Positions 12,390 through 24,352 of a stretch of DNA of 64,000 nt are shown in pieces. Each line of letters opens with the position of its first letter. The stretch's first letter is position 1. The DNA comes from Cryptomeria japonica (taxonomy: Eukaryota; Streptophyta; Pinopsida; Cupressales; Cupressaceae). Both the position numbers and the translations under genes were made by a program. A model generated the notes under the pieces. That model worked only from the letters and a program-made list of their open reading frames with translations. It ran no database searches and was not told where the DNA came from. The stretch lies in the NCBI RefSeq assembly GCF_030272615.1, contig NC_081413.1, forward strand, positions 334,532,302 to 334,596,301. The letters run 5' to 3'.

Positions 12390-15300
12390 TGTAATGCCCC
12401 GCCAGGAAACCCCTAAGGGTTTAAGTTAAAAACACTCAAATAGAGTGTAAATATTTCTTTTTTTAAAATAATAATTAAGAGTGTTAAAGAAAAGTTACAA
12501 CATTAAGATAGTTTGAAGTTATCTCTAACTAGATAACACAACGGAAGGCTAGCGATCCTAAGGAGTTTCCCAACGTGATTACATAACCTTACACCTAGCT
12601 CAACTTGCGTCAATTGGTCCATTAAACTGGATGACTTAGTTACAAGATAATGCATAAGACATGATTATATATATGTTCAATGATATGTCATCTTAGAATT
12701 TTAGGAAGCGTTCATTTACTTTGGTGGTTAGGAGGCCATTGAGAGGTTGTTTATTCAATGCACTTAAATTCATAATTTCATTTAGAGGCCTCCAAAAAGG
12801 TTCAAAGTGTTTAATATAATGAAGTTCATTCATTGGGTTTGAGGTACCCATTCACAATTGATATCATCCTTTAATATTAAAAGTATGGCTAATAAGGTGA
12901 GATACATTCATTAAGGATTAAACTACAATTAATAGAATGTGATCCCTTCATTTGATTTCATGCATAGCCAACTAATGAGTTGTAGTTCTTTTATGAAAGG
13001 TAAAATGTGAGTAGCCATAGAATTCATTGAAGTTTTAATAATGCTAATAGATGGCTAAATTCATTAAAGTGAAAATGTATTAGGAACACATGAGTTCATC
13101 CTTTAATTTAAAATATAGTTAGCAAGATGTTATCCATTGTTACATGATTAAAATATAAGTTCATAGTGGCGTACTTCCATTAGGATTAGAATATAACTAT
13201 CTTATTGCATGTCACTCTTTTTAGTTAAATGAGGTTATTATGAAATATACATTTACTAAGATTAAGATATAAACAACTACACAAATACTTCCCATTTTAG
13301 TTCATTTTTAGCAATCTTAAGAGATTCTTTTATTAGAGTTATAATTATGGATAAATAGTTGAGTTCACCCATTTATCAAGTAAATTTGGTAGGGATTATT
13401 TGTTGAGATAAAAAACATGAATTAATTGAACAAATTCATCCAATATAGTGTAACATAATTAACATGGCGTTACTCATTTAATAAAGTAAGAAGGTAAATA
13501 TCTATATGACGTTCATCCTTTAGATTTCAACTTAGAAATTATAACATTAATTCTAACTTTGCTTCCCAATTCACATTTGATCAATTTACCAACTTTTATC
13601 AAGCTAAAACATTAATGGTATCCTATGAGCTTCTTTCCACCATTATTTCCTTTAATTATCATAATTCAAATACTTTGCCATAATCATAATTACAATGTTT
13701 TATGAACCGGATTACTACATTTGCCAAGATGATTAATTTTATGCACTTTGATTTAAATTCATTAAATTTCCACCATACACTTATACAAGATAACAACCAT
13801 ACATGATAACTTAAAGTATGAAACAAAGGAAGCTAAAACATTGCATAACACAGATATGATCTCGGAGTTCACCCCTAAAGGGCTACATCTCCGGGTCTGC
13901 TCAACTGCAAGACCCCTCTGGCATTTAATATAGTTAAGATTACATAATTTACACGTCTTTTACAATCCTGCCTTTTAGGGGATCACAACCATAATACAAA
14001 TGACCACTTCGGTCAGTAAATACATCTCTACAAGTTTTCCAACCAAGTTCACATAAATGTAAGCATCTCTCGTCCAGGTATATTACTTAATCCTTAGATA
14101 AACATCATTGACATATTGGTCTAGGACTATACACTAGCACCCCGCTCTAGCAACACAACTATACCCTAATTGAAGAAAATATACTTTGAAAGGAGACTTT
14201 GAAATGAAAGAAAACGCTCCCCATCGTTTTATAAATTTCTTGCATATATATATGAAGCAAGTATACGTAAATCTCAATTTATATTTAACCAATTAGAAAT
14301 AACACCCACATTTAACCATAGTTTATAATTAATAATTATTAATGCCAGTTATATAAATCAGAGTGTAGCAAAAACATATATTACTATATGAGTTATCAAA
14401 TTTTTCGATATTCTAAATTCCAAATATTATTTATTACTCAACTTAAATAATATTAAATAAATAAGGAAGAAAAGGTCTAAATTTAAATAATTAAAAAAAA
14501 ACTCCATATTAAAATCATTATTATTTTTTTTTCCTTTTTTTTTCATTTATTAACATATCGTTAGTTTATTGTTTTTGCCCTTTTTTTTGTTTTTCCTTTG
14601 TTTTTTAAAAAAAAAAACAATAAAAAAAAATAATAAAATTTTAAAAATTAAAAAAAAACAAAAACAAAATATTATATTGGGGTTACCCACATGGACCCCC
14701 ACGTGGGCCCCCTTGGTAGCCCACGCTACCATTGGTAGCGCTGCTACCAAATGGTAGCAGGCCGCTACCTTTGGTAGCGCTGCTACCATTTGGTAGCAGA
14801 TCACTACCAGTGGTAGCACTGCTACCAACTGGTAGCAGTTGCTACCATGGCAGCCCGTTACTTTCCAGTAGCATGGGGGGGGGGGGGGGGGTTTGAAATA
14901 GATTTTTTTTTTTCTTAATTTTTTTTTATAAAATTTTCTTCTAAAATGACATTAATAGACCCAACAAACTGCCAAAATGTGCAGTCAAAAGAAATCTTCT
15001 CAGTCATGAAATACTCCCATAAACATTATTTTTACTTATTGAATATAAATTTAAAAAAACAAAAAAACTAGTATATGTAAATACTGATAAAAAGATGAAT
15101 AACTCTCCAAAATAACCCACACAGTCTTAAAAACATTTTCCAACAAACCCCATTTTTGAAAACAATCACAGTCACAGCCATTTCCCCTTTTTTTTTTGAA
15201 TGACAAGGGTTTCAAAATAATAGAAGGAATGGTTGAATAACCCTCCCATTAAGCAAATCTTTGGCACAAGGAAGCTCTCTTTTCACACAAGATCCAACAA

Positions 15301-16821
15301 AACTAATCTCTAACAATTTTCTTCAATGAAACTTACTCACAACATCAATGGAAAATCTGAAAACCAATGTTGCAAGAAAGAAAAATACAAAACCCTCTTT
15401 TTTTTTGTAAACATTTTAATCAAGCTGATGATTAGATTCCTACCTCAAGACGCATTCCGGGAAGAATATTTTTGAAGAAGAGCTCTCAAATCTGCTGCTC
15501 TAAAACTCCATCTTTGTCCAAAACCTCCAATCCCTCTTCCAAAACCATTTTTTTTCCAAAAAAAATGACCCAAAAGAAAGAACCCCCAAAAACATTTCAA
15601 AACTAGGTTAAATGAGAAACCTCTTTTTTGCCCTAATTTTCAATTTCGAATTTAAGCATTTATTTTATATATTTTTTTGAAAATAAAAGAAACATGAAAA
15701 TGGAAATCATTATTTTCCACTACTCAATAAATCTAACTTGTTTAATTCTAATTAAAATTAACATGCTTCTATTTCTTATTTAATTCTAATTTTAAATTTC
15801 TCCATATTACTTCAGCCAACAATTATATTTTGAAACTATTGACCAGGGTAAAGCGTTTTGATTAATTTAAATTTCCAAAAATCAATCTTTTATACTAAAT
15901 CAACTTTACGAGTAAAAAGAATAATTTTCTTTAAATAATAAAATTTACCCTTTTCTCTTCCAAATGCGAATATGATTAATTTATTTCTATTTCCCAAATG
16001 ACTTTAAATCTTTCCTTCCTAAAACGCATAACTCATTAATTTCGTTATTTTAAAATTAACTCGCTATAACATAATAAAGCGACCTTTTTAAAAATCGACT
16101 ATTCTCATGAAAGAAATCTATTTATTTTAATTTTCTCAACCACAAATGCATAAATGAGCACATTAATCCAATTTAAATGCTTTAAGCTTGCTACAATTAT
16201 AATTAAAGCGATCTCTTTAAATCAACGATTAATCATATAAAAGAAACTAACTATTTAAATTTCTAAATTACTAATGCATACATCTACTCATTAAATAGAA
16301 TTAAATACTTAGGATTACAAACTCCACTTACCCCGCGCATGGCACGCAAATTGAGGAAGTCCACCAAATCACACGACACCCAACCCAATGAAAAGAAAGC
16401 CCCAAGAACCACACACGACGCTCACCTGACCATGGCTAAGGCAAGACGAGAGTTTTATGACTACCAAATCCGAATTCTAAGGATGGAGGAGGTATATTCA
16501 ACCTTGCAAATCCCAAAGGAGATGAACCTCGCCCTAAGCGGTGTTGTACCTGAAATCTCCTACACCCATGAATTCATACAAGCATACATATACATATACA
16601 TATTCAATGAGGGTGTTAGCTCGAGATTTATCACAAGAGTTAGGAAACAATTACATTTACACAAGAATCGATGCAAGAGCACAATAATAAGTATGCACAA
16701 TTATTTATATTATCTAAACTACACATTGCATCACGGTTAACCTACCATTCAAGAATGCCACATAGGAAGTCAATCAAGGTCAAACGTGTTTTACAAGTCC
16801 GACTAGGGTATGGGCATTACA
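12390..16821 (-). repeat. 3' LTR of the LARD-like element (4.43 kb)
   Basis: Starts TGTAATGCCC and ends GGGCATTACA. This is the fuller LTR: it retains about 1.17 kb (roughly 13407-14575) absent from the 5' LTR. It contains the GGTAGC hairpin array at 14715-14846, an 11-base or longer G run near 14876, and a frame of 133 codons at 16339-16740 that I regard as non-coding. Confidence 0.93.
14715..14846. repeat. Hairpin minisatellite GGTAGC-N-GCTACC, seven units
   Basis: Seven consecutive 18-20-bp units each read GGTAGC, a spacer of a few bases, then GCTACC (one unit has CACTACC). Every unit is self-complementary. Immediately before it, 14686-14710 holds a CACGTG G-box-like palindrome. The array is repeated at the same length in the other LTR. 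Confidence 0.93.
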
Positions 16822-16835
16822 TTCTCCCCCCCAGG
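16822..16835 (-). promoter_or_regulatory. Polypurine tract of the LARD-like element
   Basis: On the minus strand the sequence immediately before the 3' LTR reads GGGGGGGAGAA. A purine tract at this position primes plus-strand DNA synthesis in LTR elements and fixes the element's orientation. Confidence 0.82.
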
Positions 16836-18085
16836 CTCCGACTTACTCCTGGAAGTCGCAAAGCTAAACGGAAGTCATCCATCACGCATTAGTCCTTAAA
16901 CTCAATTAACAATTATCAATTTGCACAACCAACTGTTTTGTCATCATTTTAGAACATTATTTATAAATCCTCTACGAATGTCATTATCCATTAATAGAAG
17001 GCATCTAACATCATTCACATCTTAAAATATTCTAGAATTTACACACAATCAAAGTAGAGAAACGAGAATTTTTCCCTTTTTATTACACCAAATTTAAAGC
17101 AGTTAAAATATATAAGCACAGTTATCATACTCATTTATCAAACATGACAAGAAAATATGCTCTCAAGGTCAATTTCTTTCACCAATTCATCTCTTTCACA
17201 AAACTTTATCGCATAGAACTAGCTTCAAATATCAATTTCTACCACCAAGTTAACTTTCATCAAATAAGAGCAATGTAAGAACTCAATTGTTTACACTTTT
17301 CAGACATACAAGAACCTTTCCAATGACTATGCCCCATAACATAGTGACAAGTTAATTCCATTTAATCCATGATTACACATAATATCCATCCACAAGACTG
17401 GTTTGCACAACACAATAGGCCACATGTGAGCATGTCTAATGCTCGGTCAAAGGTAACATATACGATCCACATCTCTATGCCTGCTCTCAGAACAAATACA
17501 TGATCAACATTATATCCAACATCTCACTCAAGGGCTTGATGGTGCTAGGGTACACCATAGCGGTGCTACCTTCCATACAAGTCCCTCGTGAATATCCCTT
17601 GTTGCGTAAGGTGTTTAGCCTCCAAGAGATAGTCACCACTCATAGGTAGGTAGTGGATCCTAGCTGTTTCACAGCCTCACATACCCCCATCCTCAAGGTT
17701 CCCTGCGTCTACTTCCTCGTATACACTCATCCAAGACCATCTCCTACATTCTTGGAGAGGAATTCACATTGCAGCACAAGACCAGCATACGAAAACAACA
17801 AGGATGAACCGGTTTAGCCACCAAAGTACAAAAGAGTAAAGATAATAATTGTCAATTCCAACAATAAGACAAGAAAATAATTTCCGGATTTGCAACATCA
17901 AATCAAGTAAGATCAAGATTGCAAGATCATGGCTAAACTGTCAAGGTCAAAGTAAAATAAATTGTTGGCCCACAAGGAAATAAATAAATAAATAAAAGAA
18001 AATCATAAGTGCACATTACATCACTACGTGACTAGTAGCTAGCCACCAATGAGGAAGGAAGGAACAATCGTCTAGCTATCATAGC

Positions 18086-18345
18086 AGCTCATCATGTGGT
18101 GTGGCCAAGTCACACATCCGCATGGCATGGCAGTGTGCACCTCGGCATCACCCCGCATCACGTCGTCATGTGGCATGGCTCTACTCTATACCTAGCGGTA
18201 GGCCGCATGGAAATGTCTACTACATCCCGCATCGTGTCTCAGCACGGCATGGCAATACTCCAAGCGGACAGGGCACGCAATGGACATATCCCGCATGGCA
18301 GTGTACCCCACGGATAAGGCACGCGTTGGTCACACTCCGCATAGC
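18086..18345. repeat. CpG-rich degenerate repeat in LARD interior
   Basis: Phrases built on CCCGCAT, CGCATGG, GGCATGGC and GGCACGC recur about every 35-60 bp, making a CpG-rich island in an AT-rich interior. The unit is too degraded to define exactly. Two overlapping open frames arise from the higher GC content and are not supported as genes. Confidence 0.55.
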
Positions 18346-20593
18346 GATGTTCCTCTCAGGATACTCGCCTTAAGCCAGAGGTATACATGGCTAAGGTCTA
18401 CCCACAAGTCTACCAACACTAGTCAGTTGGCAACTTATGTAAGAAAATAACACGCCTCTCATGAAGACAAGGCAACAAATGCTCCAATAAAATCCATCAA
18501 TATGCTCAAGAACTGTCATCTATATGCTCAAAATAAAGGATAGGAATTAGGCTGGCACACATGAACCTCGTAAATCGGTTCATCACAAGGGGAAGTATTG
18601 AGTACACCTATGTTACAGTTTCATTACAAAACTATATTTTTCCTCAAAATAGGGAAGCTAAAGTCTCTTCACGTCAACATTACTCGTACGCTATTCATAC
18701 TATTCAAGGAATGGTGACTTCTACTACTACCCCTTCACATACTGACTTATCAACAACCCATGGGTTGGCACTTAGTAAGGAAACAAATAAGAAACATCAC
18801 CTAGATAGGTATGGTTTCCCATACTCATTAGCAAACATATCCCCCCATGGTTGATTACTTCACCATCCCATGGGCACACATAGCAAGTACGGGTTCCTTA
18901 CAACACACACAGAAAAGCACCATTACTGGTTTAGTCACTTTTACGGGGAGCACTTTACATTATGCTAACATATACTTAAGGGAAGTTTTAATTATGCTTT
19001 ACACATGAATCACTAAATAAAGTTTACTCTAGATACACGTACTGAAATTCTCAACAATTCAAATTCACACAAAGAAATAACATCATTTTGATATCTTTCT
19101 CAATTTCCCCTAAGCCTTTTCATTCACATTACTAACTATGCAATTTCCCTTTCCAAGATGAAAAACTTTTCCCTTTCAATTAGAAGCCCAAAGCAACATA
19201 CAATTTCATATGCATTATAAGAATTTCTTTAAATCACTGCATTCTAAATAGTATTTCAAAAACAACAATTCCTATATTTTAGACAAGAGGAGGAAGAGAG
19301 TTGGAAAATCAACTATTTCCTACGAATACACAAGAATTTCAAGATCATACCATATTGCTCGGATATAAGTCTATCATTTTAGTTGCATGGTTTTCATTTC
19401 GCTATCTTTTAGGAAGGTGCCAAAGCATCCTAACATGACATTTCTAATCATTATTGTTGCACTATAATGTTCTAGTTTTCCGATCAAGAATTCAAGACAA
19501 CCAAATTTTCTTTTGTAATACAAGTCTTCTAGAGAACAATCACTATTCGTAATACAATACAATACAATAACACATCAAATCTAACATTGAAAATTTATAA
19601 TACGACAAGGAGGTAAATGAAGAGCTATCTACTAGATATTACACACTTAATGCATACAATTCAACAAGTCTTTCATTTACTCTTTCTTAAACACAATAAG
19701 GCAATTATCTAAATCCAAAGCAAGTTAAATGGTGCATCACATAGTAGGTCCTAAATCACACTAGTTGAATAAGCACATAAAACAATCTTTCGAGGAGCAC
19801 ATTACATCACTCTTGAAGCTACTACAACATGTCCTCTTTTGGTATTCCTTTCACATCAAGCAATTTTCACAAAATCACTATGGGCATGTTAATGCACCTT
19901 ACTTAAGATGGAATTTAATTTATATTACTCCTACCAAGCACATGGAGAACCCTTTAATGCAAACATACCATTTTCTATCATTAACCAAAATTTAACTCCC
20001 AAACCAATTCCCTTTCACAATTCTAAAACACAAAAACGTTATAAGGCTCACACAAGGCTCAAGAAATATCATCCTTTCTCTTGCAATAAGAAAACTTAGA
20101 TAAGAGATAACTACACATATCAATTCCTTTTAATTTACTAGAGAGAGAGAAGGAGACGAGTCATAATCACTCAATGTACTACGTAATAAGCATTAACATT
20201 TTCCATACTAGTCTTTCAAGTGGACAATCATTAAAATAGATCAAAACCATAGACAAGCACATTTCGTACTTTTAGATTTAAGATATTAACAACCAACCCA
20301 GATGGATTAGTCAAAAGAGTAAAACAAATCAAGAACGAAGGTACATATGACTCCCTTTCAAGGTAAGATAAATCATAGACCAAGACCTCAATAAGCAGAC
20401 AAAACACCTATAATTATTCCCAAAACACCCACATCAAGAAGGTGAAAACAAGGTGTGAACACACGCGTTACACACAAGTAGGGTTTGTTAAATCACACCC
20501 TCACATCAAGGTGGACAAGCATACAACATAAGGTAGACACACACACACGAACTAAGGGCACAAGCGAAACCAGAGATCCTAGTGTTGCAACAT

Positions 20594-20607
20594 GGGCTCT
20601 GATACCA
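20594..20607 (-). promoter_or_regulatory. Primer-binding site of the LARD-like element
   Basis: The minus strand reads TGGTATCAGAGCCC two bases inside the 5' LTR, the perfect complement of the plant initiator-Met tRNA 3' end. Confidence 0.93.
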
Positions 20608-20609
20608 AG

Positions 20610-23600
20610 TGTAATGCCCCGCCAGGAAACCCCTAAGGGTTTAAGTTAAAAACACTCAAATAGAGTGTAAATATATATATATTTTTAAATAATAATTAAG
20701 AGCGTTAAAGAAAAGTTACAACATTAAGATAGTTTGAAGTTATCTCTAACTAGATAACATAGCGGAAGGCTAGCGATCCTAAGGAGTTTCCCAACGTGAT
20801 TACATAACCTTACACCTAGCTCAACTTGCGTCAATTGGTCCATTAAACTGGATGACTTAGTTACAAGATAATGCATAAGACATGATTATATATATGTTCA
20901 ATGATATGTCATCTTAGAATTTTAGGAAGCGTTCATTTACTTTGGTGGTTAGGAGGCCATTGAGAGGTTGTTTATTCAATGCACTTAAATTCATAATTTC
21001 ATTTAGAGGCCTCCAAAAAGGTTCAAAGTGTTTAATATAATGAAGTTCATTCATTGGGTTTGAGGTACCCATTCACAATTGATATCATTCATTAATATTA
21101 AAAGTATGGCTAATAAGGTGAGATACATTCATTAAGGATTAAACTACAATTAATAGAATGTGATCCCTTCATTTGATTTCATGGATAGCCAACTAATGAG
21201 TTGTAGTTCTTTTATGAAAGATAAAATGTGAGTAGCCATAGAATTCATTGAAGTTTTAATAATGCTAATAGATGGCTATATTCATTAAAGTGAAAATGTA
21301 TTAGGAACACATGAGTTCATCCTTTAATTTAAAATATAGTTAGCAAGATGTTATCCATTGTTACAGGATTAAAATATAAGTTCATAGTGGCGTACTTCCA
21401 TTAGGATTAGAATATAACTATCTTATTGCATGTCACTCTTTTTAGTTAAACGAGGTTATTATGAAATATACATTTACTAAGATTAAGATATAAACAACTA
21501 CACAAATACTTCCCATTTTAGTTCATTTTTAGCAATCTTAAGAGATTCTTTTATTAGAGTTATAATTATGGATAAATAGTTGAGTTCACCCATTTATCAA
21601 GTAAATTTGGTAGGGATTATTTGTTGCCCTTTTTTTTTGTTTTTCCTTTGTTTTTTTTCTAAAAAAAACAATAAAAAAAAATAATAAAATTTAAAAAATT
21701 AAAAAAAAAATAAAACAAAATATTATATTGGGGTTACCCACGTGGACCCCCACGTGGGCCCCCTTGGTAGCCCATGCTACCATTGGTAGCGCTGCTACCA
21801 AATGGTAGCAGGCCGCTACCTTTGGTAGCGCTGCTACCATTTGGTAGCAGATCACTACCAGTGGTAGCGCTGCTACCAACTGGTAGCAGTTGCTACCATG
21901 GCAGCCCGTTACTTTCCAGCAGCATGGGGGGGGGGTTTGAAATAGATTTTTTTTTTTCTTAATTTTTTTTTATAAAATTTTCTTCTAAAATGACATTAAC
22001 AGACCCAGCAAACTGCCAAAATGTGCAGTCAAAAGAAATCTTCTCAGTCATGAAATACTCCCATAAACATTATTTTTACTTATTGAATATAATTTAAAAA
22101 AAAAAAAAAACTAGTATATGTAAATACTGATAAAAAGATGAATAACTCTCCAAAATAACCCACACAGTCTGAAACACAGTCTTAAAAACATTTTCCAACA
22201 AACCCCATTTTTGAAAACAATCACAGTCACAACCATTTCCCCTTTTTTTTTTTGAATGACAAGGGTTTCAAAATAATAGAAGGAATGGTTGAATAACCCT
22301 CCCATTAAGCAAATCTTTGGCACAAGGAAGCTCTCTTCTCACACAAGATCCAACAAAACTAATCTCTAACAATTTTCTACAATGAAACTTACTCACAACA
22401 TCAATGGAAAATCTGAAAACCAATGTTGCAAGAAAGAAAAATACAAAACCCTCTTTTTTTTAGTAAACATTTTAATCAAGCTGATGATCAGATTCCTACC
22501 TCAAGATGCATTCCGGGAAGAATATTTTTGAAGAAGAGCTCTCAAATCTGCTGCTCTAAACTCCATCTTTGTCCAAAACCTCCAATCCCTCTTCCAAAAC
22601 CATTTTTTTTCCAAAAAAAATGACCCAAAAGAAAGAACCCCCCAAAACATTTCAAAACTAGGTTAAATGAGAAACCTCTTTTTTGCCCTAATTTTCAATT
22701 TCGAATTTAAGCATTTATTTTATATATTTTTTTGAAAATAAAAGAAACATGAAAATGGAAATCATTATTTTCCACTACTCAATAAATCTAACTTGTTTAA
22801 TTCTAATTAAAATTAACATGCTTCTATTTCTTATTTAATTCTAATTTTAAATTTCTCCATATTACTTCAGCCAACAATTATATTTTGAAACTATTGACCA
22901 GGGTAAAACGTTTTGATTAATTTAAATTTCCAAAAATCAATCTTTTATACTAAATCAACTTTACGAGTAAAAAGAATAATTTTCTTTAAATAATAAAATT
23001 TACCCTTTTCTCTTCCAAATGCGAATATGATTAATTTATTTCTATTTCCCAAATGACTTAAAATCTTTCCTTCCTAAAACGCATAACTCATTAATTTCGT
23101 TATTTTAAAATTAACTCGCTATAACATAATAAAGCGACCTTTTTAAAAATCGACTATTCTCATGAAAGAAATCTATTTATTTTAATTTTCTCAACCACAA
23201 ATGCGTAAATGAGCACATTAATCCAATTTAAATGCTTTAAGCTTGCTACAATTATAATTAAAGCAATCTCTTTAAATCAACGATTAATCATATAAAAGAA
23301 ACTAACTATTTAAATTTCTAAATTACTAATGCGTACATCTACTCATTAAATAGAATTAAATACTTAGGATTACAAACTCCATTTACCCCGCGCATGGCAT
23401 GCAAATCAAGGAAGTCCACCAAATCACACGACACACAACCCAATGAAAAGAAAGCCCCAGGAACCACACACGACGCTCACCTGACCGTGGCAAAGGCAAG
23501 ATGAGAGTTTTATGACTACCAAATCCGAATTCTAAGGATGGAGGAGGTATATTCAACCTTGCAAATCCCAAAGGAGATGAACCTCGCCCTAAGCGGTGTT

Positions 23601-23876
23601 GTACCTGAAATCTCCTGCACCCATGAATTCATACAAGCATACACATACATATACATATTCAATGACGGCGTTAGCTCGAGATTTATCACCAGAGTTAGGA
23701 AACAATTACATTTACACAAGAATCGATGCAAGAGCACAATAATAAGTATGCACAATTATTTATATTATCTAAACTACACATTGCATCATGGTTAACCTAC
23801 CATTCAAGAATGCCACATAGGAAGTCAATCAAGGTCAAACGGGTTTTACAAGTCTGACTAGGGTATGGGCATTACA
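20610..23876 (-). repeat. 5' LTR of the LARD-like element (3.27 kb, internally deleted)
   Basis: Starts TGTAATGCCC and ends GGGCATTACA. It matches the 3' LTR closely along its length but jumps from 'ggattatttgttg' directly to 'cccttttttttt' near 21625, lacking about 1.17 kb. A short TTG-type microhomology sits at the joint. Carries the second copy of the hairpin array. Confidence 0.93.
21766..21897. repeat. Hairpin minisatellite GGTAGC-N-GCTACC, second LTR copy
   Basis: Same seven units and same 132-bp length as 14715-14846 with only a few substitutions. Just upstream, CCCACGTGG and CCACGTGGG form two facing CACGTG palindromes. Confidence 0.93.
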
Positions 23877-24352
23877 GCAAGCCAATTATAGGTTATTTCC
23901 ATATTGATGCCATGTAGACTTATACTCCATGTTAGAAGTAATTTCTTTAAAAGATTAACAAAACAATTCCGAGTCATTGCCACATTGACACCTTACAAAT
24001 TCAAATTCCCTGTAATCTCCATGTAGGATTAGTCAGCCAATTCCAAGTACATAACACTTTGACACATTGCTAATTTAAAGTCCACATAACTCTTGGCCAC
24101 ATAATAATATGGGCAAAAAATAAGGAGAGGGAGCATAAAGATAACAAGGACCATACAATCCTTACTAAGGAAGGGATTATCATATTTCATCATTAAAGGG
24201 AGTGGTGCTTTGTGACCCCTTAGAAAAGAGGCTTTTGACATTCTCTAGAAGGTAATTATAGTTCCTTCATCATATCAAAGTTTGGCATCTAGTTCACAAT
24301 TAGCCATGACATCCACTACCCTATTTCATTCTCTATAGATATGGGTTGACTT
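23877..24352 (-). mobile_element. LINE-a segment 6: RNase H end and 3' flank
   Basis: Minus-strand translation at 24290-24352 gives STHIYRE, a stop, then NRVVDVMAN, the conserved C-terminal motif of LINE RNase H domains (compare THVYREANSCVDWAAN in LINE-b). The rest is decayed sequence after the domain. The segment is bounded by the LARD on the left and Copia-1 on the right. Confidence 0.82.

Larger units (their letters stand above)
16822..20609 (-). other. Non-coding interior of the LARD-like element
   Basis: About 3.8 kb between the LTRs. No frame longer than about 100 codons and no gag, protease, integrase, RT or RNase H motif was found on either strand. The only internal structure seen is a CpG-rich block at 18086-18345 and general AC/AT-rich filler. 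Any conserved packaging signal would be expected near the primer-binding end at about 20.5 kb, but I cannot identify one. Confidence 0.85.
12390..23876 (-). mobile_element. LARD-like non-autonomous LTR retrotransposon, 11.5 kb
   Basis: A complete element lies between two 5-bp duplications GCAAG (12385-12389 and 23877-23881). Both LTRs begin TGTAATGCCC and end GGGCATTACA, a 10-bp terminal inverted repeat. An initiator-Met primer site sits beside the right LTR and a G-rich polypurine tract (minus strand) beside the left LTR, so the element is on the minus strand. The 3.8-kb interior has no recognisable gag or pol. LTRs over 4 kb with a non-coding interior are the definition of LARDs, which are mobilised in trans. 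The LTRs are nearly identical where they overlap, suggesting a fairly recent insertion. It interrupts LINE-a. Confidence 0.93.

Noticed and set aside
14715-14846. MicroRNA precursor
   Set aside because: Multiple short 6-bp stems rather than one long hairpin; looks like a palindromic minisatellite.
16339-16740. 133-codon frame in the LARD 3' LTR, with a shorter twin at 23538-23795
   Set aside because: Shared by both LTRs only because LTRs are copies. The upstream part is not kept, the frame contains a Tyr-Ile run from TATACA repeats, and it is antisense to the element.
18096-18373. Two overlapping frames of 73 and 90 codons
   Set aside because: Sit in the CpG-rich repeat of the LARD interior; low-complexity His/Gly/Ser content and no family resemblance.
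20594-20607. tRNA-Met gene fragment
   Set aside because: Only the short primer-binding complement of the tRNA 3' end is present at LTR edges; no cloverleaf-forming sequence.
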